Positions 45,461 through 58,512 of a DNA stretch of 64,000 bases are shown piece after piece. The translations under genes were made by a program, and so were the position numbers. Within the stretch, counting starts at the first letter, position 1. Each line of letters begins with the position of its first letter. The stretch spans positions 62,001 through 126,000 of the forward strand of contig JAIWNI010000016.1 in assembly GCA_025331435.1 (NCBI GenBank). Reading direction: 5' to 3'. This DNA is from Choanephora cucurbitarum. Lineage: Eukaryota; Mucoromycota; Mucoromycetes; Mucorales; Choanephoraceae. Below the pieces are notes generated by a model. That model worked only from the letters and a program-made list of their open reading frames with translations. It was not told where the DNA came from and ran no database searches.

Positions 45461-48400
45461 TTAAAGCTTTTTAGTTTGACGGATCTTAATACACAAATCA
45501 GCACCATATATATCAATAAACTTCTCGATCTTGATCCTTAGTGAACTATCCATTGACTTTATCTTCCTTCCTGACTGCATTTCTTTATCAACAATATGGT
45601 GCGTTACCTAATTTATTGGTTAGTATATGGTTCATAAGAGAACAGAAAAAACGACTTACTTTTCTTGCCAAGTCCTTGAACAAGTGTTTGTCACCTTTCC
45701 ATAGCCCTTGTTGCCTAGAGCTTAGGTACTTTGTCACCACTTTGCCTACTTCTCTTTTCAAATCAACATCATTCCAGCCATCCTCTTCCTCTTCTGTAGC
45801 ATGATTAGATCCACTGGTAGGTGTGAGCAAATGATGCGGTGATTCAATCTGTTTGACGTTTGTTGTTGATATAGGTAATGGAGGCGGCGGCGGTGGTGGT
45901 GGTGTGGCCTCTTGCTCTTCAGTTGGAGGTGGTGGCGGTGGTAAGGGTGGTAGTGGTGCTGGTAAAGATGAAGCTGTGTTGCTATTATTGTTATTATTAT
46001 TAGTGGTAGTAGTAGTATAGGGTGCATGAAGGTCATCTGGGACATGCCACTGAGTTTGATTAGTGACTAAGTTACAGTAATAAACAGCACCTTCTTCAGT
46101 TGTGGCCATTTGCCATGGGCTTTGTACAATAGATGAGGGAGGCACGGCCGTTTGATCATAATAATACTCTTCTGATAACCCTTCTAATGTTGTAGGTTGT
46201 GAATAGTAATAATACGAATTATAATCTGGATACATGTACATGGATAAGTCGGCTTGCGAGTAATAGGTATTATAGAATGAAGAAGAGGATGTGGCAGGAT
46301 ATGGTTCCTGTGATGATTGCAATGCTGATGAAAATGAAGATGGTTGTTGTGAAGGTAGGTTGTTTGGGGTATTTTCTTCGCAATCAGCTGTCTCGCTTTG
46401 GGTGGTATTAGTGCGTTCGTTATTAATAGGTAATGTGTTATGGTGTTGAATAGATGAATGATGATGATGTTGTTGTTGTTGAAGTTTACTCTTGTCAATT
46501 GAAAGATCGACTGTCTTTGGAAGAAACTGAGAATGAATTGAGAGATCTTGAAGTGTGGCTTGCATTGATAGATACTCAAAGCAGTCGTTATCAGGATCGA
46601 AGAATTCTCTACTTGACTCGTATCGCTTTCGTTTGATACCACGTTTTTTTGACTGATGTTTGTTCTGCTTTGTTGATCCGTTGTGCTTAACAGGGCCATT
46701 GCCTGTAGTTGCTTCGGATCCCATCATTTCCTCGGTCTCATCCTCATGCTTTACTTCAGACTCAAAAGTTTCAGTTTCGCTCTGCGTCTCTGTTGCTTCT
46801 TGATCTATTGATGTATCGTTTCCTGGAGCGACAACTTCTGCTTGAGCTCTCTTGGGAATTCGGTAAACGGTCTTGAGTTCACTCCACATCTCTAGCAGAG
46901 ATTGTGCTAACTGGCTGATATCCTCGTTGTCGTGATCAACAAACTTTTCTACAATATCAAATAGCTTACAATCTTCAAGCCCGTTTCTATTTACAAGTGG
47001 TAACTTTTCAAGTACTTGTAGAACCTAACCATATACAATTCGCTTAGTATCTTAGAGTATCAAAAAGAAAATCCCTATGGCTACTTACTCTCAACACAAT
47101 TGTCTCGTTATTTTTCCATTCACCAAGCCAAAACTTGAACATCTTTAAACCATGTAGTCTAACAATCATCTTGAGTATCTCTCGTCCGTGCGAGTTCTCT
47201 GCATTCGTCATCTTCAAACGCATCAATAGCTTATTGACAAGACGGGGCTTGCCTACTGAATTAAGCATGCGTTTAACAAACGACTGAACTGTATTGACAT
47301 CTTGTAATGGTTGAAGTTTAGTTGAGACATAACTCTCAATCACTTCATTCTCCTCATCATCATCCTCGCCATCATAATCTTCGTCTGAAGAAGAAAAAAG
47401 GGTAGGAGGTAAAACCTTTGAGGTACGGCTGTTTTCTAGGTAGGGCACATTTTCTTCGTGAATCGCATCAGACGCACCAATATATCCTTTACAATTTGGT
47501 TCACCACAATAACATTTCTGGGCAATAGTTCCATATCTCTCGAATTTGTAATCAAACGTGAGTTCCTCTCCTGCTGTAATGTAACGATTTGTAAATATGC
47601 CAATTCTCATTTTCTTGCCAATCACCCATTTTTGTGTAACACAGTTGGGGTTGCAAGAATGGTTCATGAATCGAGCCAGACAACCACGTTTGGTAGCATC
47701 AATAATCTAAGAATCGCATTAGTAAGAATATATCTCTATGGTAATCCCCACCTTACCTCATCGTTCTTAAGAGTCATAAAGTAATAATGAGTGTATCCCT
47801 CTGCATCATATTCTCTAGTACGATCAAGAAACACTTTCTGTGGTATCACTTCACCAATATATTCCATAATAAAAGAATTTCTGCCATAATTTGTTAGTTA
47901 ATTTTTCTGATTATCTCACTCGATCAGCCTTACGGTGCTAAATTTGTCAAGGCTCGAAGACCATAGCCTTTCTTTTGTGTTTTAATCACATCTACAGGAG
48001 CATACTGCCCAAGTTGAAATCGTCTATTTCTGCAAAGCCTTCCACAGGGGCAATCCTGTAACATACATTCCATAAACATCATGCGATTGATACAGCGATT
48101 ATCGTCGCCACAAGCATCTAAGGGATTGTCAAATTCAGAGTCGTATTTACATTCACATGGCATGCTTTCTTCGGCCATGGATCGCCCTGTGGCTGAACCG
48201 ATATAGATATTGGCTGCGATATTCTCATAAGTCTGTAATGCTTGATCCGTTGCGGAAGGAAAAAAGCGAGAATCGTCTGTTTAACATATCAAAAAGGAAA
48301 AAGTAAGAAAAAATAGGTTGTAACTTTTGTTATATGAAATCTACCTAGATTAACTTCCCAGTCATCGTTATCATCTGACTCACTGAAATATTCCTCTTCA

Positions 48401-49105
48401 TCTTCGTCTTCTTTTTGTTCATCTTCCTCACTTTCTGTCACTTCCTGTTCCACAACATCGACTGTAGTCTGAGGAGGTCTCTTTGAACCAAATTCAAAAC
48501 GAAATTGAAAAAGATCGGAGGAACCTGTGGTTACTGTCGTCATTTGCTCTTCTTCTTCTTCTTCTGACAAACTACTTGCAGTCAGAACATCCAAATCCTC
48601 TTCGCTTTGTTCGGTTCTTTCTTCGTAACTAGATTCGTCATCCTCATCGTCATCGTCGCCATCTTCTCTATCTGAATAATCTTCTTTTTGTCTCTGGTGA
48701 AAGCGATGTCGGTTCAATGCGGTCGAGTGAAAAGTGTTGAGTTGTTTTGGGTTAGCATAGTTGGTTCTATCCCACATGGCCTGAGAAGTAGTGAATGCGT
48801 CGGCAGTAGCGGTGGTGGCAGCGGTGGTGGTAATAGGAGAGGTATTGACTTTGGCACAAATAACATTCACAGCTGAAGAGAGTGTGTGCTTTTTTTTAGT
48901 ATTGTCCAACACTATGGCAACAGTAATGAGTTTGACATTGCGTAGCTATGGGATCAACTTACCTGAATCAACGTGCTTAATCAAATAATTTCGTTTCCTT
49001 ATTTCAAAAGATAGTGCGTTTGATCTAATAAGAGTGTGACTATATGTATGACTAAAGGCAGCTGAAATTTTATAGACTTACATACCTTATATCGGTACTT
49101 TGCAT
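45461..49105 (-). CDS. SET2: histone H3 lysine-36 methyltransferase Set2
   Basis: Eight exons (49105-49086, 49051-48963, 48911-48345, 48276-47934, 47880-47757, 47706-47089, 47024-45660, 45607-45461) give 1090 residues. An acidic, disordered N-terminus leads to the AWS domain (CECKYDSEFDNPLDACGDD, CINRMMFMEC), the SET domain (GYGLRALTNLAP, YIGEVIPQKVF, RFMNHSCNPNCVTQKW, AGEELTFDYKFERYG) and post-SET (CYCGEPNCKGYIG). A WW domain lies at about 890-918 (WQMATTEEGAVYYCN, QTQWHVPDD). Proline runs follow, then the C-terminal SRI domain (VGKVVTKYLSSRQQGLWKGD, LFKDLARKVTHHIVDKEMQ), which binds the phosphorylated Pol II tail. The first two exons (20 and 89 nt) are inferred from phase and gtatgt/gtaagt donors; a start at 48777 is the alternative. 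Confidence 0.93.
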
Positions 49106-51366
49106 AAGCCCAATAAGAGAATAAGGAAAAAAGAGAGAGAGAGAAAAAAGGGGGAGGAAGGAGAGTAAGAAAAAAAGAACTAAGCTATCTTTTTGTTGGT
49201 ATAGTAATTCAGAAAAGAAAAGATAAAGTTTTTTTTTCTTAGCGAGAAAATACAAAAAAAAAGAGAGAAAAAAGAAGAGGGAAAAGAAAGGAAATAGTCA
49301 TCTCTGGGGTGTTGCAAAAGCTCTGGCTTTGAATAAGTTTTTTTTTTAAGAAAAAAGTTTCATCATTTGATTGTTTATCATTTGTACACACAGAAATATG
49401 ATTTCTACACCATACAAATATTGGTAATCTAGCTGGCTACGTCTTCAAACTAGAAAAACATACCAAGAACTGGCCTAGATAGGTATCCTTAGTTTTACAT
49501 TGATTTCGATAGTATAGAAATTACTGTAAGCATCAAATGTGTTGTTCTTACAAAAACCAACATTTGGGATATTCTATTTTACTTGTTAGCTGAAAAAAAT
49601 ATGCACTGTCTCTTTAATCTCCTTTTATCGACAATCATATCTGTCTACTCTTACCCGAGAATTTCAGCTAAAAAGATTATTTAGCATCTAACTAAAATAG
49701 AAGCTTTTGAAAGACACCAAGAACTCTTTTGGAAAGTGCACTTCTTTTTTTTTCTCTGGTTGAGAGCAGAAATGAACACCTTGATTGTTCTTGTATTTCT
49801 ATTAGTAAAAGAGTACCTATCGTAAACGTACGGACGACTTTAACGAAGAAGATGAAAACATAAACTAAACAATGGCTTTCGTGACAAACAAATCCATATC
49901 TGTTTACTTTGCGTGAATCAGTACAGCTTCAGTTCCTGATCAGATTATTGCGATATCTGACTAACAATACGTGCTGTATGATATTTTGCATGAATGATGT
50001 GTATATGCTATTTTTAAGTTACTATCATTGCATAAACTCGAGTTTGTAGTGAGACAGCTATTGATTATAATGGCTTTGTCCTGAAACTGTGAACGAAGAA
50101 GCATTGTTGTTCTTGTTGTTTTGCTAGATCGACTTTGACTTGACTTTGTGCAATAATAGGTGTGATATAGTAGACGAATAGAAAAGAGAAAGTGGCCTTT
50201 GCTTTTGGCATCAAGTATTCTCTGTATAAGATAAAGAGACTATCTGGAAATACATGATTACATTGAAGTCTGAAACCTGCTTTTGCTTTATTGTTGGGCA
50301 TAATTGGAAGTACCTTGACATAACCATGCCACTAACCAATTGCATTTTTTTTTTATCTTGCTCATGTCCTGTCTTTGTTTGGCAGTACCCAACAGCCCGT
50401 ATATTTTAGTTGCCAATAACAGGAGAATATCTCATTTTCAATGAAGCATAGAAAACTATAAAGAGAGGGAAGAGAAAAAAAAAGAAAAGCCAAAACAGAA
50501 ACAAAAAAGAAAGATATAAGAGGCATATCACAAGAGAAGTGAATGAAGCTCAGTTTCATGATAAAAAGGGGAAATGTTTACTGTACAATTGTGTATCAAA
50601 TTAAAAGAAATAAGCCTCTTGCGCAAGTACGTATCAGATTACTGGGTCACTTGGTTTGTATGTATAATTAAGATGACATCTATCAGGAAATAAAGTTGTC
50701 AAGCGATACGATAGAACTCATGCTTACAAATAGTCCAGATGAAGTACAATGTACCACTTTACACTAATGTAACGTAAAAACAATAATAAACCACCATTTA
50801 TATATACACTCTCTAATTTTAGATTATACTTTCCAAACGCGTAAAAGCAAACTTTTGATCAGTTTAGCCTTTGGGTATTCAGCACCTTGAGAGTTTTTAA
50901 ATGAGGGACGATACCAAATGTTGAGACCGATCTATTATTTTCTTGCCCTATCAACTTCTTGGATAGAATCACTTATCTCTTAATATTATCGATGAGGCAA
51001 ACTTGAATATATTTGAACTTCAAGATTTGGAGCTAAAGTACTTTCGTCAATATGCTTGTCTTTGATATCACCTACACTATTGATGTATGCTTAGTTACTG
51101 GCGACTTTAACAATGAAGTCAGGATGATATCTATCGAGCACAGGCTACTCAGGAAACAAGGTCCTGTTGTACGTACTCAGCAAACCTTGATCTTGTATCC
51201 CAAGCAATTCTCTTTTTCCTCTCACCTTTTTTTTTTCGTGTCCTTGAGGGTCAAAAAACTTGATTTCTCTATACAGGCTCCAAAATGAATTGATGAGGCT
51301 TAATTGTAAACTCATCTCATCATGCACTTTCTTTTTTAGTGAGCATGTAGTCAGATCTGAATATGA

Positions 51367-51387
51367 AGAGAGAGAGAGAGAGAGAGA
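51367..51387. repeat. (AG)n microsatellite
   Basis: About ten tandem AG units in the gene-free region. Confidence 0.85.
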
Positions 51388-52007
51388 TCAATTACTTACC
51401 AAGTCATAAGAAGTTCACAACGCTCACATCATTGTCGCATCCAACGCCTTTTCATTAGGATCTTCATAACTGAGCGCCATCACCATCCACTTTAGCTCCT
51501 TTTACTAACCGCCTTTATTTAAACACTAGTTCTTTTCATAATCAATAACATCACTTCAAATAAACAAAGCAGAATTCAAACATTCATTCATCTTTGAAGG
51601 TCCTATGGTCTCTTGCTTATAAGAAACAGAAAGTCGGTGGGAGAGGGGCTTTTCGTGCAACTTCTCTCTTTTCGTTTTAGCCAACTTAACAATAACGCTC
51701 TTACCAAACTTGCTTTTCATAAACAGAGAGAAGGATCAATGCGAACAATCAATTTGTACTGACATGATAACACGCTTCTTGATACTCTATTTTCGATATC
51801 ATGAGTACTGACAAAGATAATAACACAAAAAAAACGGTGAGAGATACCTATCGATCAATAGAAACAACTTGTTACACGTAATAGCTTTCTTTTCGAAGGA
51901 ACATTTTCCCCGATAAAGCCATTTGTGACAGCTGTAACAGATAACTCCAAGTATAGAGTAATAATGGTAGTACTGATTGACCCTTATAAGAACCCAAATA
52001 TCAAGAA

Positions 52008-53237
52008 ATGGTGGCAACACATGCTATCCAAGGTGGCGGTGATGGTATCACCAAAAATCTTGAGGAAAAGAATAGAGACCATCTTTCTTTTCTGTCCAGC
52101 TTTTCTATCAATGAACTTTCTCGACAAACAATTAAGACCGAATCAACAATGCGAATCGAAATCTCTATTCGATATTTCCGTTTGTGTCCGAAAACTGATA
52201 AAGATGCTGTCAGAACTGCGTTATCCGGACATGCAACCAGAAGATAGGTTTGTAGCTAGTAAGGCCAAATGATCAAATGCAATGAAAGCAGACTGTTTGA
52301 ACTATCTGATATCCATCGTAGACGGTAAATTGATAAACACGCTCAAAAAGTTGACAATCGAAAATAGCATATTACAATTTCAATGTTTTCTTAAGCGCAC
52401 TATATATAGACAATTCCCAGAAGATGAGATTCTTTACAAAATCTTTAGACAAAATGTTTGAAAGATTTGGTAATTTGGTCAAAAAGGATAGCTAGTATCC
52501 TGATATCGAATTATCTCTTGCTTTTGAAGTTTACACTCGGACAGAAGAATAGAAAAGAGAAGAAGAAACACTGAAAGGCACTCCTCATCAACTAAAGGCT
52601 TTGCCTAAAGAAATTTAGAGAATGATACTTGAAGTCACAACAATAAAATGTTTCAAGATATCATAAATAAGTCTAGAACCAATATGATGTTATGACTGAA
52701 ATATCAAACAATGATGGCTATAATTTAATGCTTCATGCAACTACAAAGAAAGAAAGAAAGAAAGCAACAGCGTTTGTAAGAACAACATCTTCCTGCCCAA
52801 AAAGAAAAAACTATTCAGGGACTCTTTCCTTTTGATATTCACTGGGTTGATATTGATGATAGATACTGCAATCGAGATTAGATCCTCTAAGTTTTGGAGT
52901 GAGACAAAATAGTTTATAAGATTTTTTTTTTCAAGTGAATGTCGAGAATGTAGAAGAAAAACGATTGCTCAAGAGATTAACTTTGATACCGATAAGCAGT
53001 TTGATAAGATGATCTTATGAAACTCAAATATTTCATAAGCTTGCCAAATCAGCTACCAAAAAAATTCTGGTTTAATTCTGCAGACTGTGCTCAAGTAAGT
53101 TCGCTGGTGCTGTTTCTGGACTAGTTTACATGTGCCTATTTTCCAATCTTGAATATGATAATCTTGCTTTGACCCTCTTGCCCTTTAAAGCATCATTAAA
53201 AGCAGACTTTTTGGGGCCAAATCTATTGTGTCTCTAA
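52008..53237 (+). pseudogene. decayed coding sequence, identity unknown
   Basis: Several successive stretches translate into normal-looking protein but are separated by stops and frame changes: 52008-52247 (with SFLSSFSINELSRQTIK and STMRIEISIRYFRLCPK), 52282-52461 (MKADCLNYLISIVDGKLINT ... FLKRTIYRQFPEDEILYKIF), 52454-52660 (MFERFGNLVKKDS, stop, YPDIELSLAFEVYTRTEE, stop, then TPHQLKALPKEI), and 53097-53237 (KFAGAVSGLVYMCLFSNLEY, then LTLLPFKASLKADFLGPN). No splice pattern removes all the stops. I do not recognise the family. A dead gene or an old transposon relic both fit. Confidence 0.4.
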
Positions 53238-54123
53238 ACTATGAACCAGTTGAATTGAGAGCGAGAAAACAAAACAAAAAGTCTCATGGCCCATATCTTG
53301 TTGTCAACGGGCTTTATTACTGAATCAAGTGAAACCAGAAAATCCTCTCAAACATGCTGCTTTCTGCATCTTATCTATAATTAATTAGACCTACTATATA
53401 TAATTTCATAGCATACAGTTTTGTTATTGACACAATAGATGTATCATATAAATAGAATATGGTGTTGTTCGATTCTATCTTTCTAGAGCTATTGATAGAG
53501 TTTTGACCGTCATTACCACTGCTATTATAGTTGAAGTTGGCTGGTACAGTTGCCATAAATGAATAGATCGGAGAAAACATTAGCTCGAAAAGGAAGTTAT
53601 TCTGTGTAACTGATGGCTCCATATAAGATTCTTATAGTGGTCCCTTAAAATAGCTGTCTTGCAAAACACTCGATATAAACAACTACTATTTTCCCATGCA
53701 CATCTGTGGTCACAAAACGATATCAATAAAGCCTCTATTAATGTCCTGCGTAAATGAACAATTTCTATTCTAATTTCATACATCTTACTTGGTTTAAATC
53801 AAGATGATGATTTAGTACATTTGGAAGCATGAATCATTTTAGGCTTTGTTTTCTGAAATGTTTTCAATTGGTGCTCTAAATTAGATTCTTTTATGCTTCA
53901 TATCAATGCTCCAGAAATGGTGGGCTCTTTATTATGGATTGAGCCGCCGAAATCAAGGAGACAATGCACACTTAAGATGGAGATGATGTAGTTTCCCTAT
54001 TAGCGTTGTACAAACCAAAAAAAAACAAAAAGAGGGGCGAACTTTATTCTTTAAACTTTTTCTTTTATATCTTTTTCCTCTTTCTTTTCTTTTTCTTCCC
54101 TCAAAAAAAAACCCCTCCAAGAC

Positions 54124-55098
54124 ATGTATTCCCCTCCACAACAAGATTATGGACTTGACACTGATCATTTCTCTCAACAACAAATGGGCACGCCACATAC
54201 AACGGTCGGGGCTATGCCTGTGGTACGGAACAATCGGTTATTTAACCCAAACTATCACCATCAACGTCAAAACTCTTTTGGCACTGTAGCCTCAGCTATC
54301 ACCATGAGTCCACCCAACAACAATCACCCTCACCGTAACAGTATGGGATTTCATGATAATAACAACTCACAGAATTGGTTTGGTACAAGTATGGATTCAA
54401 ACGGTTCTTCATTTGGTCAATCACCTATCTTCACAAACATGCCAAGAGAGCTAGTTGTTTCACCCTCTACATCCTCAAGTCATCTAGACACACTCACAGT
54501 AGCAAGTAATCATGAAGAGGATGAGGGCCAACAGAAAAAGTAACATATCTATTTATACATATATTTTTGGGCTGCATATTTATTTGTCCTGTTAACGTGT
54601 GTAGTCTTCAGGAGATGTTTGAGAAGAGACGTCGAAGAAGAGAATCTCACAATGCAGTGGAAAGAAGAAGAAGAGACAATATAAATGAGCGTATACATGG
54701 TAAGTTATGGAAGCTGTATTTTCTTTCCTTTGGATAACTTATGTGTGTGGTATCTAGAGTTGTGCACTCTATTACCTGAACGATTACTAGATACAGCCCC
54801 CACAAGCTCAAATGTCATGTCAATCTCAAGTGGCCAAGTAGGCGCTAACGGTAGAGCCATCAATAAAGGTACCATTTTAAAACTCTCTGTTGATCATATT
54901 AAGGAACTCCGCGAAGAGGTATATCGATATCAAGAGAGAATCAAAGAGTTGGAACGAATGGTTGAAGCAGCAAAACATGGTGAACTGATACAAGAAGCAA
55001 AGCCTCATTTTGAAGATAACACACAAAAACATCATCGTATGGGCTCAATACAGTTCAGACAACAATTCAATGATTTACAAATTGGCACCAATGAATAG
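54124..55098 (+). CDS. basic helix-loop-helix leucine-zipper transcription factor
   Basis: Three exons (54124-54539, 54605-54699, 54758-55098) give 283 residues. A Gln/Asn/Ser-rich N-terminus is followed by the basic region (RESHNAVERRRRDNINERI, with H154, E158 and R162 for E-box contacts), helix 1 (ELCTLLPERLL), an unusually long loop of about 30 residues (DTAPTSSNVMSISSGQVGAN), helix 2 (KGTILKLSVDHIKEL) and a zipper-like helix (EVYRYQERIKELERMVEAA). The H/E/R set predicts binding to CACGTG-type E-boxes. An expanded loop is usual in fungal SREBP/USF-like factors. Exon 2 begins after the AG at 54604, which restores NLQEMFEKRRRRRE. Confidence 0.9.
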
Positions 55099-55435
55099 AG
55101 CCTTTGATGACGTAATAAACGCTTTTTTTTTCTCAATAACTGTGGTAAAAAAAACCAGTTGATTTTTTTTTATTATTTGCAAGAAAGAAAGGTCTAGTTT
55201 ATTAGCTGTGCCCTTCCCCCCCTAATTTGGCCTTGCCTTTTAAAAAATTTGTTACTCCACTTTTTTTTTTTTTTCGAAAAAATACTTTGCTGTGTGTGTG
55301 TGTATATCTTATATAGCTGTACATACTTTTCTTTTTTGTCAACACTATACGCACATACATAAAAGCAAAAGAATTCTTTCCCACTGTTCATAAGTCTGAA
55401 AGAGAGAGAGAGAAAAAAAAAAGAAAGAGAAAACA
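55099..55435. other. intergenic, nothing recognised
   Basis: 337 bp with T/A runs and a short (GT)n near 55292-55302, plus an AG/A-rich leader just before the PPR gene. Confidence 0.5.
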
Positions 55436-58400
55436 ATGGTTCATATACGGTGTCAGCGCTTACAGTCTAAAGTGAATCAACACTTGTTATGGAAAAGTCT
55501 TTTAGATTCAAGTAGAACTTGCTATATAAGACAGACTGCCACACTAGCATCGAGACCAAGAAAGGGTGAGTGATGAGTTACTTCACTATTTCGAATGTTT
55601 GCTAACGACCTGGTTCCTTTCTCGGTAAAGATCTGCTGAATGAGATTGATCAGTTGGAACATCAACATGCGCTTTGGCAGCTTAAATCAAGTGGAAAGAA
55701 GCGAATCCCCGTTCATGTCGGTGCAAAAATCAAAAAGGAACTAGCTTCACCTACACTTTTATCCCTTCATACCTCTCTACAACAAAACGATCCCGAAAAT
55801 GCCTGGAAGCAGTTTGACGCTTTAACATCCGAAATTTTGCCAAGATCAACAGCTCGCTTGTTACTTGGATCACTACATACACTTGTCAATGCCAACTTAC
55901 CACGGCTAACACTTGATTTTGCAAAACTACAGAAACTGTATACAGCAAGATTAGAATTACTTGCTGGAATAGTGCGAAGGAACAAAGAACTGCATTGGGA
56001 TAAAGATGAAGTGGCTATGGTCATTGAACTTTATGGAAAATTAGATCAAGTGAAAAAGGCAGAGACTGTTGTTCGAAACCTGGCATATTATTCTACAGCA
56101 CCACTCAATATTGAACTATACAACGAATTGCTAGCAGTCTATGTGCGTCAATTTCGATCTGTAGACGACACGACCAAAAGAAGATTTCTGTCAAAAATGA
56201 AGACGATTGAACTAGAGATGACCCGAAAGGGTATTCAGCCCAACATTACATCCTACAACCTTTTGTTGGCTGCCAGACTGAAGATGCAAGATTTGCGAGA
56301 GGCAGAAAGGATATTTAACAGTATGACCTGCACTCCTGACCGTAACACATACCATATTTTATTGAATGGCTACCTGAAAGGGTCCCGTAGCAGCAGAGAC
56401 ATAGAAATCACAAACCAATGGATGGATCGACTGGTTGCATCGGGCATTACACCTAACAAAAGAACATTTAAGAGTGTGATGGATGGCCTATCGGATCAGG
56501 TCATTCGATATGCACATCTAAAGGAAACGAAGGATATGCTATCGGCCACACAATCTGTTTCCAGTATCTATCAGATCATGCTTCAACTAGGCCATAAACC
56601 AGATACAGAAACAATCAATACCATGCTTAAATGTTACACAGCTGCTGATGATCGAAAGCAAATAGAGAATATACTGCGGATACTGGCATTGCCCGAGAAA
56701 AAGGCAGGAGGTGGTTGTGGTAACTGTGGCTGTGGAAAACAAAAACCAGCAGTAATAGAAGAACCGAAATTCAAAGTGATGCCTGATGCCTTCACGTTTA
56801 ACATGCTGATAAAATATTATCTTGCAAACAACAATACAGATGAAGCTTTTCAAGCATACGATACCATGGTTCAACTGCACCTTGCTCCCGATACAGTCAC
56901 CTATGGCAATTTCATCAGATATTACGCCGACCAAGGCAATGTATCTGAGTGCCTGAAATATTTAGATGTCATGCAACGCAAGGGTATTCCGAGCAACAAC
57001 TTCATATACAACACATTGTTGAATTGCTCGCTTAAACACCCACAGCAGGCAGGCAAAATCACACCTCATCTACGTGCCATGTTGATGGACGGCACAAGCA
57101 CATTAGACAGTGTTTCACGGAACATACAGTTAGCACGCTTTCAGCCCAACGAACAAGATGGACTTGATGTTAGCTTTGAACAGTTTAAGGATTTACTGGA
57201 ACAAAATGTGTATGCAACTGAAGACTCAACCAGCACACGTACCTACAACACCATCCTTCAATCGGCTGGTCGATTCTACAAAAGTGCCTCTAAGCTTTCT
57301 TCTATAGAAAAACGACATCGATGTCAACACATGCTCAATTCCATCATAGCCTCCTTAGATACATCACACCTTCGCTCTGATCTGTACACGTACGCCCTGA
57401 CCATTCGCAATGCTTCTTACGTAGGCGACATGAGATTAGCGGAATCAACATATAAAGACATGATTGGCTCAGGCATCAAACCAAACCAGTTTGTGTTTTC
57501 ACACCTCATACATGGTTATGCCACTGTTGGAAAGATAGAGAAGGCACACGAAGTACTACAACATATGACAGAAGCTTATGGACTTACGCCCTCAGCCATC
57601 AATTACGCCCCTCTCATCAAGGGCTATGCCGAAGCTGCTGAATACGACAAAGCTTATTGCATGCTGCGCGAAATGCTGGACAAGAACGTGAAAGCAGATC
57701 TAGTGACCTACACCATTTTGGCCTCAGTCTTTTTAGATTCAAATGTTCAGGGCGACCAAAAGAGGGCCATTGATCTTTTGGAAGGTCTATCGAAAACCGG
57801 GACGTCTATGGATTCCGTTTCCTTAACGTTACTGGCGGAGGCCTATGCTGTCGATGGCACCTCCATCCTTCTCTCTTCTGATTCCCAAGGCAACAAGACA
57901 TCGCGCCAAGAGCTTCCCCATCATATTGCCAAGATTGACTCCATCTATACCACACTTAAAGAAAACCAATGGCTAGACGCAAAAGCGATAACTACCTTAT
58001 TGACTGCCCATAACCGTCTTAGAAATCCAGAGGGCGCATGGAAACTATGGAATGACCTAAAGGCCGACGCGAGCATCACACTGACACTACAACACTACAA
58101 CACCATCTTGCACGGACTGACCACAACAGCCTTGAAGACATGGTATCCTATTGCTAAAATGATTTTTGATGAACTGGTGCATGATTCGCACATGAGACCT
58201 GATCCATGTACCTATGATGCCATGATTTGGGGTGCCTATGGTATGTCTGATTATGATACCATTCGTGCTCTATGGCGTCATATGCCTGTAGAGTCTTCTT
58301 TGATTCGATCGTATTATGCATCCATGGTGGCCATGCTTCACCAGAATGATACAGAAGGTGCTCGTACAGTCTATGAAGCCTATTCAACCAACTGTGTATC

Positions 58401-58512
58401 TGCTCCTAGTTCAACCTCAGTTTGGATAACTATGATCAACAAACTAGCGATACAACAAGGCTTTAAGACACCAATCGATAAGTCAAACAAATTATCAATA
58501 CCTTCTTCATGA
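55436..58512 (+). CDS. pentatricopeptide repeat (PPR) protein, probably mitochondrial
   Basis: Two exons (55436-55565, 55631-58512) give 1003 residues. The N-terminus (MVHIRCQRLQSKVNQHLLWK, later TCYIRQTATLASRPRK) is basic and lacks acidic residues up to the first Asp, as in mitochondrial presequences. At least ten PPR motifs are spread over the protein, for example IQPNITSYNLLLAARLKMQD, MPDAFTFNMLIKYYLANNNT, LAPDTVTYGNFIRYYADQGN, IKPNQFVFSHLIHGYATVGK, LTPSAINYAPLIKGYAEAAE and VKADLVTYTILASVF. PPR proteins bind organellar RNA for processing, stability or translation. A Cys/Gly loop (GGGCGNCGCGKQK, about residue 405) interrupts the repeats. Target RNA unknown. Confidence 0.92.

Larger units (their letters stand above)
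49106..54123. other. 5-kb region without intact genes
   Basis: The largest gene-free stretch. AT-rich; contains A/T tracts, (GA)n at 51367-51387, scattered coding-like fragments with stops on both strands (see the pseudogene entry; also minus-strand pieces at 53371-53622 and 50065-50301), and a CT-rich leader at 54060-54120 before the bHLH gene. No RNA gene recognised. Confidence 0.55.

Noticed and set aside
50065..50301. 78-residue minus-strand frame
   Set aside because: Looks partly protein-like but isolated, without leader or splice partners; treated as possible debris of the gene-free region.
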